From contig JBGSXL010000001.1 of NCBI GenBank assembly GCA_041751425.1, positions 35,579-99,578 on the forward strand: 64,000 nt of DNA. Direction: 5' to 3'. The position numbers and the translations under genes are program-made. A model generated the notes under the pieces. That model made no database searches. It was not told the DNA's origin and was given only the letters and a program-made list of their open reading frames with translations. This document shows positions 16,439 to 24,713 of the stretch, one piece after another. This DNA comes from JAVVEG01 sp041751425. GTDB lineage: Bacteria; Pseudomonadota; Gammaproteobacteria; Pseudomonadales; Pseudohongiellaceae. Each line of letters opens with the position of its first letter. The stretch's first letter is position 1.

Positions 16439-18730
16439 GTGAATATTGAAGGATCATCAGACGTTCTGGACCAGGTGCAACCGAAGGAACCCTGGATACT
16501 GGATACATCGAGCCTGAAAAAGGGTATCGATAACTATCATTACGATGTAAGAATCAGCAGCAAGTTTTCAAGTAACCTGAAAAAACTGGTGACCGCTCTG
16601 CTTGAGCAGATCAGCACACCCCCCACGAAACCCGTCAACAACTCTCGTCAGCTGGATGCTGTGCAAAGCAGTTATCTGGATATGATGACTGTTTTAATTC
16701 ATCGCGTGAAAACCGATCTCAGTATTGCGGAAATTCAGATACTGGAATTTGCTGTCATCAAGCATGTGCTGGAACAGGTTCGCGCTCAACTTGACGACTT
16801 GATAATCAGCATCAAAGCAAAGGTCACCGAGTATCAGGCGCGCGGCGACACCGAACTGCTTGCTGCCAATCATCGCCTGGTGAGCTTGCAGAAAAACTAC
16901 GACACGATTCTTTTCAGAGTGAACAGACAGATCTTCACCCAATTGCAAAGAGCAGAGAATCGCCAACTGCGCACACTTCGAAAGCAGTATCTGCCAGGCG
17001 CCAACCATGACGCCACCGATATGCTGTATAGCCCCATGCTTTTTACCAGCGACTTGAGCAATATTAATTTTCTTGCCGAACATTATCGCATTTGGTCCAT
17101 CGCTACCGATGACAAATCTGATGACGTAGGGTTCAACCGGGTAAACCGGGAACTGGAAACCCTGTTAATTAACGCGCTCCCCAAATTTACTGTTGCTACT
17201 TTAAAAGACGAAAAAAGTACTTCCACTCCGGAGCTGTATGACAGTCTGGGTGGCTTATTGCAAACGCAGCGGTTCATGGGAGTGCCGCACAACCAGAAGG
17301 CCGTCATTCAGGAAGAATTCTGTTGGCTGGACGACCCGGAGGTTGTTCGTCAACTTTTCGATGTAGACCGCTACCCTGCTATTCTTTCTACGGCGCGAGC
17401 TGAGCAGGGTTTGAAAAGCTGGTGGCATCAACGCGGCCAGTTTCAGAAACTCAACCGTGTTTTGGATCGTGTTGCCAAACAACTGGAGCGCTCCAGTGTA
17501 TTTAAACCACTTATAGCCTCTGTCCATCTTGCTGATATTTGGAATGAAACGCTGGCGGAACGATTTGATGCGCGAACACTCTGTCAGTATCTGAGCTCGC
17601 AAATTACTTTGAAAAAACTGCAGGAGCGTGCCAGCGGTAAAAAGGTGCTATCAGAGAAATATTTAACTCTGCTGGAGAAAACCGTAGCGGAAATAGACAG
17701 TCAGGCCACAACCTGTTCGCGTCAGAGCGCTGCAAAAATACTTGAAGATGTATGTCGCTTCCGATTACACCTGAAGTACTATCGCTTCGCACATCGCGCG
17801 TTCAATAGATTAAACATTCTGAAGAATCCGGAAGATATTGAGCTGTCCAAGCAGGCCGAAACTCTGTATACACTTTTTACAGATGGTGAAAGAGAAGAGC
17901 TGGATTTGAAGATTGCGCATCACGCGGTATTGAAAGCGGATGTGCGAGGTTCTACAGTTGTTACCGAGGAGCTGCAAAGCCGGAATCTGAATCCTGCGTC
18001 TTATTTTAGTTTGCGCTTTTTCAGTCCCATCAACAAGATTCTAAGCACTTACAGCGCGAGCAAAGTATTCGTAGAAGGAGATGCTGTCATTCTCAGTTTC
18101 CTTGAACACGAACAGGAACCGCAACAGTGGTTCGCCGTTGCGCGTGCATGTGGCCTGGCAAAATCCATGCTCAGCATTGTGCACGCAAACAATCGCTATT
18201 CTAAACAAATGGACCTGCCTCCTCTGGAACTCGGGATTGGTATCTGCTATTTGGGGAAATCACCACACTTTCTTTACGATGAGGAAAAACCAATCATGAT
18301 TTCATCAGCGATTGGTTTGGCAGACAGACTTTCGGGTTGTTCATGGAAACTGAGAGATAAATTTAACCCGGGTCTTTTTAGTGTGGATATTTTTGAATTG
18401 CCAGAGGGTGAGCAGGACAAAGGCGAAAAGGGACAACAGGTACTACGCTACAATGTGAACGGCATACTGCTGGAGGATGCAGCACTGGCAAAATTACGCA
18501 CAGAGATAAACCTGAAGCGCGCAACCGTCAAGATCAATAATGAACAGATTGTTCTATTGGTTGGTAAGTATCCGGATACGGAAGGCAAAAGTCATGACCT
18601 GGTAATTCGCGAAGGTCGTATCGGTATTTGGCGAGATAATGCGACGGAAACCGGTGCTCGTACTGACAAACCCTTTTACGAGGTTGTCAGTAATCGCAAG
18701 TTCATCTCAGAAGTTGTCGGCAAGCTTTAA
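16439..18730 (+). CDS. Large protein with class III nucleotide cyclase-like C-terminal domain
   Basis: A 763-residue cytoplasmic protein. Residues about 490–660 resemble the catalytic core of class III adenylate/guanylate cyclases: LKADVRGSTVV (Asp-501) and KVFVEGDAVILSF (Asp-548) supply two metal-binding aspartates at normal spacing, followed by LELGIGICYLG and ISSAIGLADRL. The first ~480 residues are helical and charged with no family I recognise; the last ~100 contain a beta-rich segment. No signal peptide or membrane segment is seen. It begins with GTG with no clear Shine-Dalgarno, 38 bp after the binding-protein gene, so co-expression is plausible. The substrate-specifying residues were not assigned, so cAMP, cGMP or no activity are all possible. 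Confidence 0.65.
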   Translation: MNIEGSSDVLDQVQPKEPWILDTSSLKKGIDNYHYDVRISSKFSSNLKKLVTALLEQISTPPTKPVNNSRQLDAVQSSYLDMMTVLIHRVKTDLSIAEIQILEFAVIKHVLEQVRAQLDDLIISIKAKVTEYQARGDTELLAANHRLVSLQKNYDTILFRVNRQIFTQLQRAENRQLRTLRKQYLPGANHDATDMLYSPMLFTSDLSNINFLAEHYRIWSIATDDKSDDVGFNRVNRELETLLINALPKFTVATLKDEKSTSTPELYDSLGGLLQTQRFMGVPHNQKAVIQEEFCWLDDPEVVRQLFDVDRYPAILSTARAEQGLKSWWHQRGQFQKLNRVLDRVAKQLERSSVFKPLIASVHLADIWNETLAERFDARTLCQYLSSQITLKKLQERASGKKVLSEKYLTLLEKTVAEIDSQATTCSRQSAAKILEDVCRFRLHLKYYRFAHRAFNRLNILKNPEDIELSKQAETLYTLFTDGEREELDLKIAHHAVLKADVRGSTVVTEELQSRNLNPASYFSLRFFSPINKILSTYSASKVFVEGDAVILSFLEHEQEPQQWFAVARACGLAKSMLSIVHANNRYSKQMDLPPLELGIGICYLGKSPHFLYDEEKPIMISSAIGLADRLSGCSWKLRDKFNPGLFSVDIFELPEGEQDKGEKGQQVLRYNVNGILLEDAALAKLRTEINLKRATVKINNEQIVLLVGKYPDTEGKSHDLVIREGRIGIWRDNATETGARTDKPFYEVVSNRKFISEVVGKL

Positions 18731-18733
18731 GTC

Positions 18734-19477
18734 TCAGTGATGATGTCCACCCATACCATGGGCGTGACGATGAGCAATCTCCTCCATGCTGGCAGGACGC
18801 ACATTCTGAACCTGAATCTCATAATGCAGCGTTCTTCCCGCAAACGGATGATTGATGTCCACATCCACCGTAAATTTTCCGGCTTTGACAACTACAGCAC
18901 TCTTTGCGCCTTTGTCAGTCTTCAAAGTTATTATCTGACCCGGTACAGCGCGCTTTTGTCCTTTCGGTAAAGTCAGATGCTTCACAGGCACCCTATGCAC
19001 AGCGTTTGGCCGACGCGGACCATAAGCTTGTTCCGGCGCTAACGTAATTGCAATTTCGTCCCCGGCACGCTTACCAACCATTGCCTCTTCCAACCCTGTG
19101 ATCACGTTGCCGTGACCATGCAGATACAGAAGCGGTTCACGCCCGAATGACTGCTCCAGCCAGGCAGACTTGGCGCCATTGATGATCTCACACAGTCTGT
19201 AATGAAAAGAGACAACGCAATTGTCGGCAATTGCCATACCGGCTTTGCTGTCCGATTTTTCCGCAGTTGCAGTTGCTGCAGGCTTCTCTGCAGGCTTCTT
19301 AACCGGCTTCTTTGCAGGATTGACCGCTTCTTTCTTTACTGTAGTCTTTTTTGCTGGCGCCTTCTCTACAGGTTTTTTGGCGGCCGCGGCAGTTTTCTTT
19401 TCTGGCGCTGCAGTTTCTTTCTTTGGCGCTTTAGTCGCTTTGGGTTTGCTTGCTTTGCTGGTTTTTGGCTCAGTCAT
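18734..19477 (-). CDS. SlyD-like FKBP peptidyl-prolyl isomerase with histone-H1-like N-terminal tail
   Basis: Residues about 80–230 form an FKBP domain with inserted flap of the SlyD type: VVSFHYRLCEI, GNVITGLEEAMVGKRAGDE, APEQAYGPR and the DVDINHPFAGRTLHYEI stretch. The C-terminus is histidine-rich (HRHAHGMGGHHH), as in SlyD metal binding. Unusually, the first ~78 residues are almost entirely Lys, Ala, Pro and Thr (repeated KKP, KKT, PAKK), like histone H1 or AlgP tails, suggesting nucleic-acid or acidic-surface binding. No signal peptide is present. It is convergent with the cyclase-like gene, 3 bp apart. The composition-biased tail could also promote repeat slippage. Confidence 0.85.
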   Translation of the reverse strand: MTEPKTSKASKPKATKAPKKETAAPEKKTAAAAKKPVEKAPAKKTTVKKEAVNPAKKPVKKPAEKPAATATAEKSDSKAGMAIADNCVVSFHYRLCEIINGAKSAWLEQSFGREPLLYLHGHGNVITGLEEAMVGKRAGDEIAITLAPEQAYGPRRPNAVHRVPVKHLTLPKGQKRAVPGQIITLKTDKGAKSAVVVKAGKFTVDVDINHPFAGRTLHYEIQVQNVRPASMEEIAHRHAHGMGGHHH

Positions 19478-19772
19478 GTATTGCGCTCCGGTTCAGATGA
19501 TCGGATTTTAGCAGACCTGATCACGCCACTGCCATATATGACTGAGTCCCTATCGCATCCCGACAACCATGCAGTGCGGAGATAGCTTTTTTGTATCGTT
19601 TCTGACAAAAAATTAAATTAGTATTAACACCTGAAACACAGTAAGGTCTTTTTCACCATGCGGAAAGTTCGATATCCGTTGCAGCAGGCTGGGAAGCTGT
19701 AACTGCCGCTTGCACCCTCAATGCATTGTAACCGATTGAGTATAGTAACTTTTTTTAATCTGGAGATGATTT

Positions 19773-20192
19773 ATGTCACTTAAGGGCACCAAAACAGAAG
19801 ATAACTTGAAGGCAGCGTTCGCTGGCGAGTCTCAGGCCAACCGTCGCTACCTGTACTTCGCACAAAAAGCAGACGTTGAGGGCTACAACGATGTGTCCAT
19901 GCTGTTCCGCTCCACTGCAGAAGGGGAGACCGGACACGCGCACGGTCATCTTGAGTACCTGGAAGCCGTAGGTGATCCTGCGACCGGTATGCCAATCGGC
20001 GGTACTGCGGACAATCTGCGCTCGGCCGTTGCTGGCGAGACGCATGAATATACTGACATGTACCCAGGCATGGCAAAAGATGCTCGTGATGAAGGATTTG
20101 ATGAGATAGCTGACTGGATGGAAACGCTTGCGAAAGCCGAGCGCTCACATGCCAATCGCTTCCAGAAAGCTCTGGATTCTCTGGACGCTTGA
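19773..20192 (+). CDS. Rubrerythrin (short form without rubredoxin domain)
   Basis: A 139-residue diiron ferritin-like four-helix protein. Ligand motifs are ENLKAAFAGESQANRRYL-type helix A, EGETGHAHGHLEYL, AGETHEYTDMYPGMAK and AKAERSHANRF. Typical rubrerythrins reduce peroxide using electrons from an attached rubredoxin domain; this one lacks it, so an external donor is needed. The adjacent GlpC-like Fe-S protein and DUF3501 gene make the conserved proteobacterial three-gene set, which suggests the Fe-S protein as electron partner (inference). A GGAG ribosome site precedes the ATG. Confidence 0.9.
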   Translation: MSLKGTKTEDNLKAAFAGESQANRRYLYFAQKADVEGYNDVSMLFRSTAEGETGHAHGHLEYLEAVGDPATGMPIGGTADNLRSAVAGETHEYTDMYPGMAKDARDEGFDEIADWMETLAKAERSHANRFQKALDSLDA

Positions 20193-20208
20193 TCACCGCG
20201 CTGAAAAC

Positions 20209-20236
20209 CCTCAGGCAACCGCCCGGTAGCCTGAGG
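20209..20236 (+). other. RNA hairpin between rubrerythrin and Fe-S genes
   Basis: CCTCAGGC and GCCTGAGG form an 8-bp perfect stem whose loop can pair further (ACC with GGT). It has no real U-tract downstream, so partial termination or mRNA stabilisation at the operon junction is more likely than full termination. Confidence 0.6.
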
Positions 20237-20264
20237 ATGTTCACTTGTATTTGCTGAATGCATA

Positions 20265-20282
20265 AATCGCGTTTTCGCGATT
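20265..20282 (+). other. Second hairpin, AATCGCG-TTTT-CGCGATT
   Basis: A 7-bp perfect stem with a TTTT loop, 50 bp before the Fe-S gene start. Together with the hairpin at 20209 it makes a structured 139-bp leader that may set different levels for rubrerythrin and the Fe-S protein. Confidence 0.5.
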
Positions 20283-20331
20283 CACCGCTAATCTCATGCA
20301 GCGAACAACCCGAACCTGATGGAGCTAAACC

Positions 20332-21660
20332 ATGAGTGAAGAAAAACGTGAAGGCGGATTAGGCGCGCCTACTCGTCACCCACTGAATCAGCACGGTGAA
20401 AAGTTCTATGATGACCAGGATCTGAACAAGGAGCTGGAACGGGTTTTTGATATCTGTCACGGCTGCAGAAGGTGCGTTAGTCTTTGTAATGCATTTCCGG
20501 TTCTTTTTGATCTTGTCGATGAAAGCGAAACCATGGAAGTTGACGGTGTTGCCGTCGGGGATTATCAAAAGGTTGTCGACCAGTGTTATTTGTGCGACCT
20601 GTGCTATCTGACTAAATGTCCCTATGTTCCACCACATGAATGGAATGTCGATTTTCCGCATCTCATGCTGCGCGCCAAAATTGTCAACTACGAAAAGGGC
20701 AATACCAAACGTCGCGACAATATTATTACCAGCACGGACCTGATTGGTAAAGTAGCTACTGCACCATTCGTGAATGCGATGGTGAACGCCGCCAACAAGA
20801 GCAAACCATTACGTGGTCTATTGGAGAAAACTCTGGAGATTCACCAGGACGCTCGACTTCCGGCTTATGTGCGGCCGACACTGCAAACTACACTGAGAAA
20901 AGAGTTGGGTGAGACAACGCACAGCACCGAAAATGCCAACAAGGTTATCCTGTTTACCACCTGTTACTGCAACTACAATGAGCCCGATGTTGGCGACAGT
21001 TTGTACCGCGTTTTTCAGCACAATGACATCACTGTCGAGATCATGAGCCGGGAACATTGTTGCGGGATGCCGAAACTGGAACTTGGCGATCTGAAGACCG
21101 TCGACATGTTGATGGAGAGAAATATACCCGAGCTTTACGATCGGGTTAAAGCGGGCTGGAGTATTGTTGCCGCTGTTCCTTCCTGCGTATTGATGTTCAA
21201 ACAGGAATTGCCGTTATTGTATCCGAACGATGAGCGTGTTGTTACCGTTGGCAAAGCATTCCATGATCCGTTTGAATACCTGCACAAGTTACACAAATCC
21301 GGTCAGTTTAAAACTGATTTCAAAAACTCGCTGGGTAATGTCAGCTACCATGTCGCCTGTCACCAGCGTGTGCAGAATATTGGCCCTAAGACGCGACAGA
21401 TTCTTGAACTGATTCCTGAAACTTCTGTAAAAAGTATAGAGCGCTGTTCGGGCCATGACGGCACTTACGGTGTAAAGAAGGAGTCCCTTGTATTTGCGAA
21501 TAAAATTGTCGCGCCTGTAGTACGCCAGATTAAAGAACAGCAACCAGATTATTTTGGTAGTGACTGTCCTGTAGCGGGGCGACATATAGAACACAATTTG
21601 AGTAACGGCCAGGAGCACACTCACCCGTTGGATCTCCTGCGTAAAGCTTACGGTATTTGA
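20332..21660 (+). CDS. GlpC/HdrB-like iron-sulfur electron-transfer protein
   Basis: A 442-residue soluble protein. The N-terminus carries two 4Fe-4S motifs, CxxCxxCxxxC at Cys-42 to Cys-52 and CxxCxxCxxxxC at Cys-85 to Cys-96. The C-terminal half has two cysteine-rich CCG-type domains as in heterodisulfide reductase B and GlpC: the first keeps CCG (HCCGMP), the second reads CSG (RCSGHDG), so one site is degenerate. It resembles the anchor subunit of anaerobic glycerol-3-phosphate dehydrogenase, but no glpA or glpB is present. Its fixed place between rubrerythrin and DUF3501 points to a role in peroxide or oxidative-stress electron flow rather than glycerol metabolism. Confidence 0.85.
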   Translation: MSEEKREGGLGAPTRHPLNQHGEKFYDDQDLNKELERVFDICHGCRRCVSLCNAFPVLFDLVDESETMEVDGVAVGDYQKVVDQCYLCDLCYLTKCPYVPPHEWNVDFPHLMLRAKIVNYEKGNTKRRDNIITSTDLIGKVATAPFVNAMVNAANKSKPLRGLLEKTLEIHQDARLPAYVRPTLQTTLRKELGETTHSTENANKVILFTTCYCNYNEPDVGDSLYRVFQHNDITVEIMSREHCCGMPKLELGDLKTVDMLMERNIPELYDRVKAGWSIVAAVPSCVLMFKQELPLLYPNDERVVTVGKAFHDPFEYLHKLHKSGQFKTDFKNSLGNVSYHVACHQRVQNIGPKTRQILELIPETSVKSIERCSGHDGTYGVKKESLVFANKIVAPVVRQIKEQQPDYFGSDCPVAGRHIEHNLSNGQEHTHPLDLLRKAYGI

Positions 21661-21716
21661 TTTCAGAATTAACTTTTTGAATTTGCCTGCATCGAAACGC
21701 AGGAAAAGGAACTGAC

Positions 21717-22301
21717 ATGAAGAAGTTGACTGTGGCGGACCTTGGCACGCTTGATCAATATGAGAAGCAGCGGCCTGCATTGCGACAAGCTATTATCGAA
21801 CACAAAAAAAACCGACGCGTACCTTTGGGTCCGAACGCCTCTTTATATTTTGAAGACTATATGACGATGAAGTATCAGGTTCAGGAAATGATGCGCACAG
21901 AGAAATTGCGTGATACTGAAGCCATTGAAGAAGAGGTTGGCGCGTACAATCCTTTGATCCCCGATGGCACAAATCTTAAAGCCACTTTCATGATCGAGTA
22001 TTCCGATGAGGAAGTACGCAAGCAGGCATTGCGTAAACTTATCGGGATTGAGGACAAGGTGTTTATCCGTATTGAAGGATTTGCTGCGGTTTACCCCATT
22101 GCAGATGAGGATCTGGAAAGGAGTACCGATGAGAAGACCTCAGCTGTCCATTTCCTGCGCTTTGAGTTCACTGAGGAGATGATAGCGGCGGCGAAGAAAG
22201 GGGCTGTCTGGTCAATCGTTTGCGAACATCCGGCTTACGAACACAAGGTTGACCCGCTTCCCGAGAATATCGCCAGCTCCTTGAGCAGGGACTTCCACTA
22301 A
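21717..22301 (+). CDS. DUF3501 family protein
   Basis: A 194-residue soluble protein of the DUF3501 family, recognised by its N-terminal LTVADLGTLDQYEKQRPALR, the NASLYFEDYMTMKYQVQEMMR stretch and the NPLIPDGTNLKATFMIEY motif. Function is unknown. The family occurs almost always beside rubrerythrin and a GlpC-like Fe-S protein, as here, so it probably serves the same oxidative-stress unit. There is no cysteine cluster or signal peptide. The stop codon lies inside the left arm of an inverted repeat that continues into the promoter of the next small gene. Confidence 0.85.
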   Translation: MKKLTVADLGTLDQYEKQRPALRQAIIEHKKNRRVPLGPNASLYFEDYMTMKYQVQEMMRTEKLRDTEAIEEEVGAYNPLIPDGTNLKATFMIEYSDEEVRKQALRKLIGIEDKVFIRIEGFAAVYPIADEDLERSTDEKTSAVHFLRFEFTEEMIAAAKKGAVWSIVCEHPAYEHKVDPLPENIASSLSRDFH

Positions 22302-22337
22302 TTCACGTAAACACGAGACTGTGAATTAGTGTATAAT
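22297..22337 (+). promoter_or_regulatory. 10-bp inverted repeat adjoining a TATAAT promoter element
   Basis: ACTAATTCAC (22297–22306) and GTGAATTAGT (22321–22330) are perfect inverse copies separated by 14 bases; TATAAT follows at 22332–22337. The absence of a U-tract and the contact with a consensus -10 element favour an operator over a terminator. It would control the small gene starting at 22378. Confidence 0.55.
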
Positions 22338-22377
22338 CGGCGACTTTTCCAACGACCACTGATATCAAAGGCAGTTT

Positions 22378-22554
22378 ATGGCTACTAAACCCAGAAAAGA
22401 CAATTCCGTGGATAATCGCGTCAATTTGTCTGAACACATCGAGACCTTTCTCAAATCTGGCGGCAAGGTTAAACAGATTCCCTCAGGGACCAGCGGACAA
22501 ACTTCAACAAGCGGCCCGCGCCAGATAGTACTCAGTCATAAGAGCAACACTTAA
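22378..22554 (+). CDS. Small basic protein, 58 residues, unknown function
   Basis: Begins MATKPRKDNSVDNRVNLSEH and has a middle segment FLKSGGKVKQIPSGTSG. Small gammaproteobacterial proteins of similar size with a GG-x-(I/V)-x-x-I-P-x-G-x-SG stretch exist as uncharacterised conserved proteins; I base the call on that resemblance, on its own consensus TATAAT promoter 41 bp upstream, and on the gene-like codon pattern. It is rich in Ser, Thr, Lys and Gly, has no cysteine, no signal and no membrane segment. Nucleic-acid or ribosome association would fit but is not shown. Confidence 0.6.
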   Translation: MATKPRKDNSVDNRVNLSEHIETFLKSGGKVKQIPSGTSGQTSTSGPRQIVLSHKSNT

Positions 22555-22569
22555 CTCTTCAATATGTTT

Positions 22570-22592
22570 GTAGCCTGTCAATGACAGGTTAC
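22570..22592. terminator. Hairpin between convergent genes
   Basis: GTAGCCTGTC and GACAGGTTAC pair over 10 bp (one G-U) with an AAT loop, placed between the small gene and the TraB-like gene and covering the TraB-like stop codon. There is no strong U-tract, so its action as a two-way terminator is tentative. Confidence 0.4.
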
Positions 22593-23536
22593 AGGCGCGA
22601 AGCCTCATAACCTTTATCTTCAAGCATTTTCAACAAACCATCATCACCCACCAGGTGTGCAGCCCCGACAAGCACGAACTCGGTTCCTTCCTGTTGGAAC
22701 ATGGCCTCGATAAGCGGCAACCAATTATTGTTTCTCTCTACCAACAAGCTGTCGTATAGCTCTGGGGCTTCGTTCTTCATCTCGTCTATGAACAGTTCGG
22801 ACAACATATTGTCGTTTCCGGTGCGCCAGGCTTGAATCATCTGATCCATCATCTCTGTTTGCTGCAAGTCGCGCAGTGACATCAGAATAAACTCACTTTC
22901 ATTGCCTTCGCCCATATCCGCCAAAAAGCCAATCTGTTCGTCCAGCGTTTCCAGTTGCCCAACTGGCTTACCATCTCCCATGGCTCGAATTGAATAATAA
23001 GAATCCACACCCTGCGGGGTGAACCCCATTTTTTGCATCTCAATCACTGTCAACGTGCTGGTGAGTAAGCCAGGCTTGAACTTCTGCACCATGGCTATAG
23101 GCAAACCAACAGTTTCCATGTGTGCGGCCAGCGTGGCATAAGCTTCTTCGCTAAGAACGCTTTGCAGAGTTCGCTCGTCCTGATAGGTCAATTGCTGCAT
23201 CATGCGGGTCTGCACACTGATGTCATTCATGCCATTGATGTCCGTTTCGAAATAGAGCATGTCTGAATCCTGGTAGGCCTGCTCGTACTGCGGTGGCAGC
23301 GGATAATCGGAAGCTCGCAGCAAGTGCACTGTGCCACCGAGATACACCTTGTCATCACCGGAACTGATGACCCACACAGACGAAGGTGCAGTCTCGTCCG
23401 CTGCATAGACAGCACCAGTAAATACAGCCAATGTCCCGGCCAGCGAGAGGAAAAGCACTCTGCTAAGAATGCGTAAGTGATTGCTTACTGTCATGATTGA
23501 TTGCCTGTACTCTTGAATGTAATTTCCGTATTGCAT
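22589..23536 (-). CDS. TraB/GumN family exported protein
   Basis: A 315-residue protein of the TraB/PrgY/GumN group, related to Tiki-type metalloproteases. After a signal peptide (core FLSLAGTLAVFTGAVYA) the mature part shows VWVISSGDDKVYLGGTVHLL with the GTVH motif, ADYPLP-type spacing and the C-terminal FVLVGAAHLVGDDGLL with GxxH, the paired motifs thought to bind metal. The first ATG has a good AAGGA site 7 bp upstream and gives a long n-region; a second ATG 42 bp in gives a more ordinary signal peptide. The substrate is unknown; a periplasmic or membrane-attached location is expected. Confidence 0.82.
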   Translation of the reverse strand: MQYGNYIQEYRQSIMTVSNHLRILSRVLFLSLAGTLAVFTGAVYAADETAPSSVWVISSGDDKVYLGGTVHLLRASDYPLPPQYEQAYQDSDMLYFETDINGMNDISVQTRMMQQLTYQDERTLQSVLSEEAYATLAAHMETVGLPIAMVQKFKPGLLTSTLTVIEMQKMGFTPQGVDSYYSIRAMGDGKPVGQLETLDEQIGFLADMGEGNESEFILMSLRDLQQTEMMDQMIQAWRTGNDNMLSELFIDEMKNEAPELYDSLLVERNNNWLPLIEAMFQQEGTEFVLVGAAHLVGDDGLLKMLEDKGYEASRL

Positions 23537-23620
23537 AGTCGCTTCCTTCTGGTGAATTTAAGGTAGCATACACAGTCTGGCACGCTCTCGTGCGGCAATT
23601 TATAGCACCAAACACCCACT

Positions 23621-23980
23621 ATGGCGAAAATTTTATTCCGACTGCGCAATGTTCCCGAAGATGAGGCCGAAGACGTGCGCGAGCTGTTGGAGGAGCATCA
23701 GTTCGACTACTACGAAACCAGCCCCGGCAACTGGGGTATTTCAATGCCTGCCATCTGGTTGCGCAACAAGGAGGATTACCCGCGCGCAAAAGAATTGCTG
23801 GATATCTACCAACAGGAGCGCGTGATTCGGGTGCGACAGGAGTATCAGCAGTTGAAAGAAGCAGGTCAGGTGACAACGATGCTGGACAGGCTGCGCGATA
23901 ACCCTCTGCAAGTTATCAGCTATATCGCTATCAGCGCAGCAATTCTCTACGTATCCATCAGCGTCTTCTTTAACTTCTGA
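23621..23980 (+). CDS. DUF6164 family small membrane protein
   Basis: A 119-residue protein: an N-terminal soluble alpha/beta part beginning AKILFRLRNVPEDEAEDVRE and containing YYETSPGNWGISMPAIWL, then a charged helical region and one C-terminal membrane segment (VISYIAISAAILYVSISVFF). It belongs to the family now listed as DUF6164, common in gammaproteobacteria, function unknown. It probably sits in the inner membrane with the soluble domain in the cytoplasm. Its last 11 bp overlap the convergent FAH-family gene. Confidence 0.8.
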   Translation: MAKILFRLRNVPEDEAEDVRELLEEHQFDYYETSPGNWGISMPAIWLRNKEDYPRAKELLDIYQQERVIRVRQEYQQLKEAGQVTTMLDRLRDNPLQVISYIAISAAILYVSISVFFNF

Positions 23981-24656
23981 TCTCTATCTGCAAATTCTGC
24001 AGACCTGCGATTCTAGCATCGAGAATATCGCCGGGGCCAATAGCGCCAACGCCAGCCGGAGTGCCGCTGAATATGAGATCTCCTGCGCGCAATTCATAGT
24101 AAGTGGAAAGTTCTGTTATCACTTCCGGAATATTCCAGATCAGATCGCTGATATCTCCGCGCTGACGCAATTGTCCATTTACTGAAAGCGTAATTTCCCC
24201 GGCATTGATCAGTCCGGTTTCCGTAACCGGACTGATTGCAGATACTGGTGCCGAGTAGTCAAACCCTTTCGCTGTATCCCATGGCCGACCTTTACCCTTG
24301 GCCTCCGCCTGCAAATCACGCCTTGTAAAGTCAATGCCAACGGCATAACCGAATATGGCCTCTTCCGCCTGCGTTATTGTAAGATTCCTGCCCCCTTTAT
24401 TCAGTGCGACAACCAGCTCAACCTCATGATGCAAATCAGAGGTGCGGGAGGGATAAGGAATGTCCTTGCCATTGAAAAGAACCGCGTTAGCTGGTTTGCT
24501 GAAAAAAAACGGCGCTTCTCTATCCGGATTCGCACCCATCTCTTTTGCATGTGCGGCATAGTTTCTGCCCACGCAATAAACTCTGTTAACCGGAAATCGT
24601 TCTTCTTTCCCATGGATGGCTACGGTGGGAACGGGTATATCAAAAAGCAGTTTCAA
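23970..24656 (-). CDS. Fumarylacetoacetate hydrolase family protein (FAHD1-like)
   Basis: A 228-residue enzyme of the FAH superfamily, the small single-domain form close to FAHD1/YcgM, which act as acylpyruvate hydrolases or oxaloacetate decarboxylases. Motifs seen: YCVGRNYAAHAKEMG, the metal site LHHEVELVVAL (paired glutamates) with the later aspartate in GIDFTRRDLQ, KGFDYSAPVS and the C-terminal FSGTPAGVG turn. Divalent metal catalysis is expected. It follows the lhr gene region on the opposite side of no operon partner, so the physiological substrate cannot be inferred from neighbours. Confidence 0.88.
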   Translation of the reverse strand: MKLLFDIPVPTVAIHGKEERFPVNRVYCVGRNYAAHAKEMGANPDREAPFFFSKPANAVLFNGKDIPYPSRTSDLHHEVELVVALNKGGRNLTITQAEEAIFGYAVGIDFTRRDLQAEAKGKGRPWDTAKGFDYSAPVSAISPVTETGLINAGEITLSVNGQLRQRGDISDLIWNIPEVITELSTYYELRAGDLIFSGTPAGVGAIGPGDILDARIAGLQNLQIEIRS

Positions 24657-24713
24657 TGGCTGACTCCTTGCGTGCGTATTTATCGCGGATTGTTTATGTT
24701 TTTGTGCAGAAAT

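Noticed and set aside
20332..21660. Anaerobic glycerol-3-phosphate dehydrogenase subunit GlpC
   Set aside because: No glpA/glpB nearby and the second CCG site is altered; the rubrerythrin/DUF3501 context defines a different family use.
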